A stretch of DNA of 64,000 bases from Streptomyces sp. NBC_01446 (GTDB taxonomy: Bacteria > Actinomycetota > Actinomycetes > Streptomycetales > Streptomycetaceae): contig NZ_JAPEPO010000001.1 in the NCBI RefSeq assembly GCF_026340095.1, positions 7,460,501-7,524,500 of the forward strand, read 5' to 3'. A program made the position numbers and the translations under genes. This document shows positions 58,201 through 64,000 of this stretch, one piece after another; the first letter of the stretch is position 1, and each line of letters opens with the position of its first letter. A model generated the notes under the pieces. It saw nothing but the letters and a program-made list of their open reading frames with translations. It ran no database searches and was not told the origin of the DNA.

Positions 58201-58488
58201 TCAGTGGGGCCGGTAAGTCTCGTGCGGGCTTCCGTGCTCGGCGACCAAGCCGAACCTGTTCGGCTCGCTGTAATGGGACGGGGCGTCCATGACGACGGAC
58301 ACCGTGCCGATCACCTTGTCCGGCTCCTGTGCCGCTGATTCAAGTAGCTCCAGGTCGGCAGCCGACACGAGAGCGACGAGCGGCTTGCCGTGGCGGGTCA
58401 GAACGACGTGTTCCCCGCCGTAGACCACGCGGTTGATCAGCTCCGCCAGCTCGGACCGGGCTTGCGTCACACGAATCTCATGGGCCAT
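58201..58488 (-). CDS. Phd/YefM-family antitoxin
   Basis: Small DNA-binding antitoxin of 95 residues. HEIRVTQARSELAELINRVV is the typical N-terminal DNA-binding region, followed by GGEHVVLTRHGKPLVALVSAADLELLE. The C-terminal part, which would wrap a toxin, is present. No toxin gene of RelE, Doc or PIN type is adjacent on either side, so it looks orphaned. ATG at 58488 is chosen by family length. GTAC-N5-GTAC (58509-58521) upstream may be its own operator. Confidence 0.82.
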   Translation of the reverse strand: MAHEIRVTQARSELAELINRVVYGGEHVVLTRHGKPLVALVSAADLELLESAAQEPDKVIGTVSVVMDAPSHYSEPNRFGLVAEHGSPHETYRPH

Positions 58489-58606
58489 GCGGCACACCCT
58501 ACATTCCGTACGTCCTGTACAGTTCGCTGGGGCGTTCGGCGAGGTGATCACACGACACCTGTCCGGCGTCTGCGCACGTGACCCACTGAAAGGGGAGTTG
58601 TTTGAA

Positions 58607-59449
58607 GTGCGGGGGAACCTGGTCCGCCTGAAGGAGTCCAACGGGCGGCACGCGCTGGTCTTCATCCATCCGGCGAGCGGCTCGGCCGCGTCGTTCCGCT
58701 CCCTGCAGCCGCACCTCGGTTCGGACTGCTCCGTCTACGCTTTCCAGGCACCCGGCATAGACCCCGGCCGCCCGCGCTCCATCGAGGGGATCGCGGCGAC
58801 CTACCTCGCGGAGTTCCAGGCCGCCGATTCCCGCTCGACGCCGATCTTCGTCGGGTGGTCCTTCAGCGGGCCGGTGGCCGTGGAGATGGCGCGTCTCAGC
58901 GAGGGGCAGGGCCGGGCCCCTGCCGGTGTGATCCTCCTGGACAGTGCGACCCATGAGGTCCTGGGTGGCCGGTCGACCGATCGCGCGACGGAGATCGGCG
59001 GGCTCTTCGGGATCGACATGTCCAAGACCGACGCCCGTTCGGTCGACGGACTGCTCGACCACGCCGCGGAGTTGATCGCCGTGGCGAGTGACACCCCCGG
59101 TCTGACGGGTGCGGACCTACGCCCATTCTGGGACGTCTACGCCTGGCACCAAGGGATCTTCGACGACGGCTGGCAGGCCCGTCCGTGTGCCGCACCGCTG
59201 CTGATGGTCCGGGCACGGGACGAGACCGGATGGAACGCGGCCTCCGACTGCCTCGGCTGGTCCGCGCTCGTGGGCCGTTCCGTACCCGTCGTCCAAGCCC
59301 CGGGGACGCACTACACGCTGATGGACGAGGGCCGGCTCGCCGAGGTCGCTCGCATCATCGACCGCGCGGTCGAAGTGTGGACAGCGTCGCCGCAGGATGC
59401 CGCAGATCACTCCTCCCGGGGACCGTCCTCCAAGCAATTCTTGCCGTAA
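58607..59449 (+). CDS. Thioesterase-like alpha/beta hydrolase
   Basis: Hydrolase of 280 residues resembling the thioesterase domains of non-ribosomal peptide and polyketide synthases. It opens HALVFIHPASGSAASFRSLQ, has the nucleophile Ser85 in VGWSFSGPVAVEMA, and the catalytic His late in GTHYTLMDEG. The second glycine of the usual GxSxGG is Ser. GTG at 58607 is chosen because AGGGGAG lies 9 bases upstream. No synthase is nearby. It is followed 81 bases later by a clpP gene on the same strand. Confidence 0.82.
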   Translation: MRGNLVRLKESNGRHALVFIHPASGSAASFRSLQPHLGSDCSVYAFQAPGIDPGRPRSIEGIAATYLAEFQAADSRSTPIFVGWSFSGPVAVEMARLSEGQGRAPAGVILLDSATHEVLGGRSTDRATEIGGLFGIDMSKTDARSVDGLLDHAAELIAVASDTPGLTGADLRPFWDVYAWHQGIFDDGWQARPCAAPLLMVRARDETGWNAASDCLGWSALVGRSVPVVQAPGTHYTLMDEGRLAEVARIIDRAVEVWTASPQDAADHSSRGPSSKQFLP

Positions 59450-59530
59450 GGGCGCTCGGCGTATTGCAAGTCATCCCTTCACTGCATTCATTAACAGGCC
59501 TCTCGTGTGGCCCATCAGGAGGAGAACAAC

Positions 59531-60187
59531 GTGAATTTCAGCTCCGCTTCCCGCCCGGCCGCCCAGCTCCCCCATGCCGAGGGGCGTTATGTGGTTCCGC
59601 GCTTCGTCGAGCGCACCTCGCAGGGAGTCCGTGAGTACGACCCCTACGCCAAGCTCTTCGAAGAGCGCATCATTTTCCTCGGCGTACAACTCGACGACGC
59701 ATCGGCCAACGACATCATGGCCCAGCTGGTGTGCCTGGAGTCGATGGACCCCGACCGGGACATTTCCATCTACATCAACAGCCCGGGCGGCTCCTTCACC
59801 GCGCTGACGGCCATTTACGACACCATGCAGTACGTGAAGCCCGACATCCAGACGGTGTGCCTGGGACAGGCCGCTTCCGGTGCGGCCGTTCTTCTGGCGG
59901 CCGGCACTCCCGGAAAGCGTATGGCCCTGCCCCACGCACGGGTTCTGATTCACCAGCCGTACACGGAAACGGGCCGCTCTCAGATTTCCGACCTGGAGAT
60001 CCAGGCGACTGAAATTTTGCGCATCAGGACCCAGATGGAGGAGATGCTCGCCAGGCACTCCTCCACGCCGCTGGAGAAGGTCCGCGAGGACATCGAGCGG
60101 GACAAGATTCTCACGGCCGAGCAGGCCCTCAAGTACGGACTCGTGGACCAGGTCGTCACGCCCCGCTCCAGCCAGCTCGGGGCCTGA
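59531..60187 (+). CDS. clpP: ATP-dependent Clp protease proteolytic subunit
   Basis: Serine protease subunit of 218 residues that forms the barrel used by Clp ATPases. Catalytic triad Ser116 (GQAASGAAVLL), His141 (VLIHQPY) and Asp191 (ERDKILTAEQA). The N-terminus (RYVVPRFVERTSQGVREYD) matches ClpP2-type actinobacterial paralogues. AGGAGGAG precedes GTG at 59531; the upstream GTG at 59507 would put that ribosome site inside the gene. It stands alone, without clpX, clpC or a second clpP next to it, so it is an extra copy rather than the housekeeping pair. Confidence 0.92.
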   Translation: MNFSSASRPAAQLPHAEGRYVVPRFVERTSQGVREYDPYAKLFEERIIFLGVQLDDASANDIMAQLVCLESMDPDRDISIYINSPGGSFTALTAIYDTMQYVKPDIQTVCLGQAASGAAVLLAAGTPGKRMALPHARVLIHQPYTETGRSQISDLEIQATEILRIRTQMEEMLARHSSTPLEKVREDIERDKILTAEQALKYGLVDQVVTPRSSQLGA

Positions 60188-60225
60188 GCCCGACAGTCGA
60201 CGAACACGAAGGGGGTGGTCAGTCC

Positions 60226-60549
60226 ATGATGTTCCCGGAAGGTCCCCGGATCCCGGCCCTCACCGAGGCGGAGAGCCAGGTGGTGGATGCCTACGTGGCC
60301 GTACTAAAACGCCTGGGCGGTGCCAACCCGGCCCAGACGACGGGTACGTACACGGCGCTCAGGGCGGCGCAGGCGCTCGTCTCCGAGGCACGGGAACTGC
60401 GCGATGCTCTTTCCCTCATGTTCGAGCGTCATGAGAAAGAGATCCATGCACGCACGATGGCCAAAGCCCTGGAATGTCTCGAGGGCGACCGCCTCCTGCA
60501 CCGTCTCGGCCCGCCCGGGGACGAAAAATTTCCCGATACTTCTCCCTGA
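60226..60549 (+). CDS. Small helical protein of unknown function
   Basis: A 107-residue protein, mostly helical and charged (LTEAESQVVDAYVAVLKRLG, ARELRDALSLMFERHEKEI, ARTMAKALECLEGDRLLHRL). No membrane segment or signal. Starts 38 bases after clpP on the same strand and is probably co-transcribed. It could be an adaptor or partner of that ClpP, but there is no sequence evidence beyond position. Confidence 0.55.
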   Translation: MMFPEGPRIPALTEAESQVVDAYVAVLKRLGGANPAQTTGTYTALRAAQALVSEARELRDALSLMFERHEKEIHARTMAKALECLEGDRLLHRLGPPGDEKFPDTSP

Positions 60550-61378
60550 TCCGCTTTCTTCTTTCTGACCGCCCCTTCCGGCTCTCCCGCACATAGACGT
60601 CGATGCCTCCATTCGCCATCGGCGTCTTCGTGCTGCCCATAATTCGGTCCCTTGCGGCCGAATTCATGTCGATACCGGGAAATAACGGCCATTCGGTCTC
60701 CAGGCCTGGAATCTTCAAAAAGATCTTGACTGTACCCGAGGCGGCGCCGACGCCGTGGGCGGCCCGCAGACCGGGGTTGTCGGTGGTGACCTCGCTGTCA
60801 AGGGCCCGGGGCCGCCCAGCTGCTGGTCACGGCCGGAGGCAATCTCGAACCGGCGTCTGGCAGGCGGCAGTGCCAGCGACGGCCGACTGATCGAGTTTGT
60901 ACGCAGTCAGGTGGTCGTTGGGACCCCCGGCGTGCCGATGGTGGTGCGGAACCTCTTCATCAGCGGGCGCTGGTTGAGGTATGTGGAGTAGCCACACCGC
61001 GTCCTGGGCTGCCGGACACCGTTGCTAGGTGTCCGGTCCGCTGCGTGCAGGTGGACCACTCAGCACGCGTGCGAAGAATGCGACGCGCCTGGCCAGTGGC
61101 GGGGGTCCTGGTGATCTTGGGGCATGGAGGCCGGGAGATCCGCTGCGGGACTCCCGCTGGCGGTCGACCACATCCTCACCCGCACATCTGGACCGGACGG
61201 TTCGCTCCACAGGTGGATCACGATGCGTTCGTGTCGTGGCCGGTACTGCGCACAGGACACCGGCTGACGCGGTCGCCACCGCACTGGGCGCTGCGCCGGT
61301 GGAGTGCGATGCCGTGCGCTTCTCAGACGGCGAGCTGCGACCCGCCTGTCGGCCATGTGCGAGGCGGCCCTCTGCTAG
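60550..61378. other. Region without an intact gene
   Basis: About 830 bases before the IS701 element. A plus-strand tail at about 60885-60991 (RLIEFVRSQVVVGTPGVPMV, then a stop) looks protein-like but has no joined upstream part. The rest holds short overlapping frames with no recognisable family. Confidence 0.45.
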
Positions 61379-62840
61379 TACTACAGCCGGTGGTTCACGT
61401 GGCGTGACGATGGTTGGCTCGTTGCTCCGTTCGTGGGGTTGAAACTGTCGCTTGGTGTGGTGCGGACGGACGAGCTGGCCGAGGGCCAAGTGCGGGAGCT
61501 TGAGGGGGAGCTGGAGGCGTTGTGTGCCTCGGTAGACGATGTGTTTGCGCGTCCGGCCTCCCGGGAGAACCTGCGGGCGATGGTGCGTGGGCTGCTGAGC
61601 GAGGTGCCGCGCAAGAACCTGTGGCAGCTCGCGGAGGCGGCCGGCCACCCCAACCCGGACCGGCTGCAGGGCTTTTTGGCCAAGGCCGCGTGGGATGCGG
61701 ACGAACTGCGCGACCGGGTCCGCGCCGTCGCGGTCGACGCCCTGGCCGACGACGACGCGGTGCTGATCGCGGACGAGACCGGCGACATCAAGAAGGGCAC
61801 CAAGACCGCCGGTGTCCAGCGGCAGTACACCGGAACTGCGGGCAGGGTCGAGAATGCCCAGGTCAGCGTGCACCTGTCGTACGGATCCCGCCGGGGTCGC
61901 ACTCTGATCGACGCCGAGCTCTACCTCGGCAGGAACTGGGCCGGCACCACCGTGGAGCACGAACGCCGCTGCGCCGAGCAGGGCATCCCGCCCGAACGCG
62001 CGAGCGCGGTGGTCACCAAACCGGAGCTGGCCCGGCGGATGCTGGAGCGCGCGCTGGCGGCCTCGGTGCCGTTCACCTACTTCCTGGCCGACGAGGCATA
62101 CGGGCAGTGCCGGGCGCTGCGCGCCTGGCTGGAGGAACACCACGTCCGCTACGTGCTCGCCGTCCCGAAAGATGAGGTGCTGCCGCTGCCCGACGGGCGC
62201 ACCCGGCAGGCCCGCGAGCTGTGGGCGCTGGTACCCGAGGACGCCTTCGAGCGCCGGCCCTGCGCGGACGGCGCCAAGGGCCCGCGCGAGTACGACTGGG
62301 CCACCGTCCAACTCGCCACCACTGAAGGGGACTTCGAGCGGCATCTGCTGATCCGCCGCTCGATCGTGCCCAACAAGAAGGACAAGAAGACCGGCGAACT
62401 CGTCCGGGAGATCGCCTACTTCCTGTGCCACACCCACCTGGACACAACCCTGGCCGAGATGGTCGTCGCCGCCGGACAGCGCTGGATGGTGGAGGAGTCG
62501 TTCCAGGTCGCCAAGGGACAGGTGGGGCTGGACGAGCACGAGGTACGCAAATGGTGCTCGTGGTACCGGCACACCACCGTGTGCATGCTCGCCATGGCCT
62601 TCCTCGTCACCGTCCGGAGCCGGCTCATACCCGCCCCACCGATGACTCCCGACCCCCGACCGTGAACGAGATCCGCCGCCTGTACGACCGGATCGTCCTC
62701 GCTCCCGCCCGCACCGCCCGGACCTGGCTGGCCATGCACTGGCACCGCTGGCGCACCCGCCACCAGACCCGAGCCCGAACCAGCCACTACCGCACCCGAA
62801 CCGCCCGCGCTCACTCACCGTAAGACCACCGGCTGTAGTA
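61379..62840. mobile_element. IS701-family insertion sequence
   Basis: A 1462-bp element. Ends are inverted repeats starting TACTACAGCCGGTGGT (61379-61394) and its complement (62825-62840). CTAG flanks it on both sides (61375-61378, 62841-62844), matching the four-base YTAR target duplication known for IS701. It has landed at the stop codon of rtcB. Confidence 0.9.
61433..62665 (+). CDS. IS701-family transposase, probable late frameshift
   Basis: DDE transposase of 410 residues. N-terminal domain RPASRENLRAMVRGLLSEVP, then the catalytic Asp114 in VLIADETGDIKKG, a second acidic site in YFLADEAYGQCR, and the Glu region MVEESFQVAKGQVGLDEHEV. The frame stops at 62665, but the usual C-terminal tail continues in another frame (NEIRRLYDRIVLAPARTART, then WRTRHQTRAR) to the end of the element, so a frameshift lies near 62640. 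All catalytic motifs are upstream of it. Confidence 0.9.
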   Translation: MGLKLSLGVVRTDELAEGQVRELEGELEALCASVDDVFARPASRENLRAMVRGLLSEVPRKNLWQLAEAAGHPNPDRLQGFLAKAAWDADELRDRVRAVAVDALADDDAVLIADETGDIKKGTKTAGVQRQYTGTAGRVENAQVSVHLSYGSRRGRTLIDAELYLGRNWAGTTVEHERRCAEQGIPPERASAVVTKPELARRMLERALAASVPFTYFLADEAYGQCRALRAWLEEHHVRYVLAVPKDEVLPLPDGRTRQARELWALVPEDAFERRPCADGAKGPREYDWATVQLATTEGDFERHLLIRRSIVPNKKDKKTGELVREIAYFLCHTHLDTTLAEMVVAAGQRWMVEESFQVAKGQVGLDEHEVRKWCSWYRHTTVCMLAMAFLVTVRSRLIPAPPMTPDPRP

Positions 62841-64000
62841 CTAGCCCTTGAGCACGCCCAGCGGCACCAAGCGTGCGACAAGGCGGCCCAAGTCGTTGTG
62901 TTCGCTTGCCCGGACAACGGCGTCGACGTCCTTGTACGCCTCGGGCGCTTCCTCGATCACGCTGCGCCAGGAAGCGGGGCGCACCGCGACCCCAGCACCG
63001 GCCAGCTCGTGGCGCAGCTGCCGGACCGACGTCTCGCGGTGGGCACGGTGCCGGCTCCAAACGCGGCCCGCGCCGTGGCAGCAGGAGTCGAACGCCCGGT
63101 TGCCGGTGCTGCCGGTCATGACGTACGAGGCGGTACCCATCGTGCCGGGCACGAACACCGGCTGGCCGAAGCGGCGCAGGGCGTCCGGCAAGTCGGCGTG
63201 GCCCGGCGGCAGGGCTCGGGTGGCGCCCTTGCGATGGACGCACAGCAGCGCCCGGGCACCGTCATGGGGGTGGGTTTCCAGCTTGGCCAGGTTGTGCGAG
63301 ACGTCGTAGAGCAGGTCCAGGCCCGAGCCGGTCAGCTGCAGGAAGGCACGGCTGGCGGCGTCGGCGAGCAGCTGGCGGTTGGCGCGGGCGTAGTTCGCGG
63401 CGGCGGCCATCGCGCCCAGGTAGGCGCGGCCTTCGGCCGAGTCGACGGGTGCGCAGGCCAGTTGCGGGTCGGGTACATCGATGCCGTAGCGCCGCATCAC
63501 GGCGTCCATGGCCCGCACGTGGTCGGAGCAGATCTGGTGGCCCAGACCGCGCGAGCCGCAGTGGATCATGACGCACACCAGGCCGGGGCACAGGCCGAAT
63601 GCCCGCGCGCATGCCTCGTCGTAGACGGTGTCGACCGCCTGGATCTCCAGGAAGTGATTGGCTGAGCCCAGGCTGCCGACCTGCCCGGCGCCGCGGTCCA
63701 GCGCGCGTTCGCCGACCTGGGTGGGATCGGCGTCGCCGACGGCTCCGTAGTCCTCGCACCGCTCCAGGTCACGTGCCACCCCGTGGCCCTGCTCGACCGC
63801 GTACCGGGCGCCGCCAAGCAGGATTTCTTGCAGCTGCGGCCGACCCGTCAGGTGCCACAGTCCGCCGCGCCCGAGCCCGCGTGGGATCAGCCCGTCCAGC
63901 CGGTCCATCAGCGCGGGCAGTCTGTGCAGCAGGGCAGTGCGGTCGACGTGCGCGGTGAGCAGGCGTACCCCGCACGAGATGTCGAAGCCCACCCCGCCCG
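62841..64000 (-). CDS. rtcB: RNA-splicing ligase RtcB, 5' end outside the window
   Basis: Ligase that joins 2',3'-cyclic phosphate and 5'-hydroxyl RNA ends using GTP and manganese. The visible ~386 residues begin GGVGFDISCGVRLL at the window edge and run to the natural end LVPLGVLKG. Metal and guanylate sites: LGSANHFLEI, MIHCGSRGLGHQ, SHNLAKLE, HRKGATRALPPGH and FDSCCHGAGR with the guanylated histidine. About 90 N-terminal residues lie to the right of the window. The TAG stop is part of the CTAG target of the IS701 element, so the reading frame ends correctly in spite of the insertion. Confidence 0.93.
   Translation of the reverse strand, partial: GGVGFDISCGVRLLTAHVDRTALLHRLPALMDRLDGLIPRGLGRGGLWHLTGRPQLQEILLGGARYAVEQGHGVARDLERCEDYGAVGDADPTQVGERALDRGAGQVGSLGSANHFLEIQAVDTVYDEACARAFGLCPGLVCVMIHCGSRGLGHQICSDHVRAMDAVMRRYGIDVPDPQLACAPVDSAEGRAYLGAMAAAANYARANRQLLADAASRAFLQLTGSGLDLLYDVSHNLAKLETHPHDGARALLCVHRKGATRALPPGHADLPDALRRFGQPVFVPGTMGTASYVMTGSTGNRAFDSCCHGAGRVWSRHRAHRETSVRQLRHELAGAGVAVRPASWRSVIEEAPEAYKDVDAVVRASEHNDLGRLVARLVPLGVLKG

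Noticed and set aside
58607..60549. Biosynthetic gene cluster around the thioesterase and ClpP
   Set aside because: No synthetase, synthase, carrier protein or tailoring enzymes lie nearby; the thioesterase alone is not enough.
1..64000. tRNA genes, rRNA genes or CRISPR arrays
   Set aside because: No cloverleaf with a GTTCGA-type T-loop in proper context, no rRNA sequence, and no regularly spaced repeats were seen by eye.

Overview
The window is GC-rich (about 70%), its genes show strong third-position GC, and its gene families are typical of filamentous actinobacteria: a GH75 chitosanase, HxlR and TetR regulators, GH78 rhamnosidases and IS701/IS630 elements. It most likely comes from a Streptomyces or close relative. 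The density of gene remnants and insertion sequences suggests an accessory part of the chromosome, such as an arm. No tRNA, rRNA or CRISPR array was seen.

Layout, left part (1-16 kb). A secreted GH75 chitosanase cut by the left edge faces a PTS-type dihydroxyacetone kinase operon (dhaKLM, minus strand). An HxlR regulator precedes an alpha/beta hydrolase and a SnoaL-like protein; the regulator and the hydrolase share an upstream sequence motif. A zinc-ribbon protein and a tandem-duplicated CdiI-type immunity protein follow, then an intact IS630 element, a secreted lytic transglycosylase and a broken LCP gene. An NrtA/SsuA-type ABC importer on the minus strand is divergent from a CitA/CitB-type two-component system.

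Layout, middle (16-34 kb). A surface-glycopolymer region holds an acyltransferase, two related GT2 enzymes, an NDP-sugar nucleotidyltransferase, a GT2-CDP-glycerol glycerophosphotransferase fusion and galE. It is followed by a broken and then an intact copy of a module pairing an OmpR-type two-component system with a COG4705 membrane protein. A BlaI regulator and a truncated PAP2 gene flank a 32-bp perfect palindrome.

Layout, right part (34.8-58 kb). This is a large glycoside-utilisation locus. The minus-strand group is SDR, GH78, MFS and GH1, divergent from a TetR gene. A second minus-strand group is LacI, GH42, GH43 and a broken DUF5060-type hydrolase. Divergent from LacI is a plus-strand group: a sugar ABC importer (binding protein and two permeases, no ATPase), a large secreted protein that is probably a beta-propeller, a second GH78 and a broken GH3. 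All recognised hydrolases lack signal peptides, so the picture is extracellular capture or cleavage, import, then intracellular removal of rhamnose, glucose, xylose/arabinose and galactose. LacI-type operators and a good promoter (TTGACG-17-TAGCGT) lie in the divergent region.

Right end (58-64 kb). An orphan Phd/YefM antitoxin, a thioesterase-like hydrolase, a ClpP paralogue and a small helical protein precede an IS701-family element. That element sits exactly at the stop codon of rtcB, which runs off the right edge.
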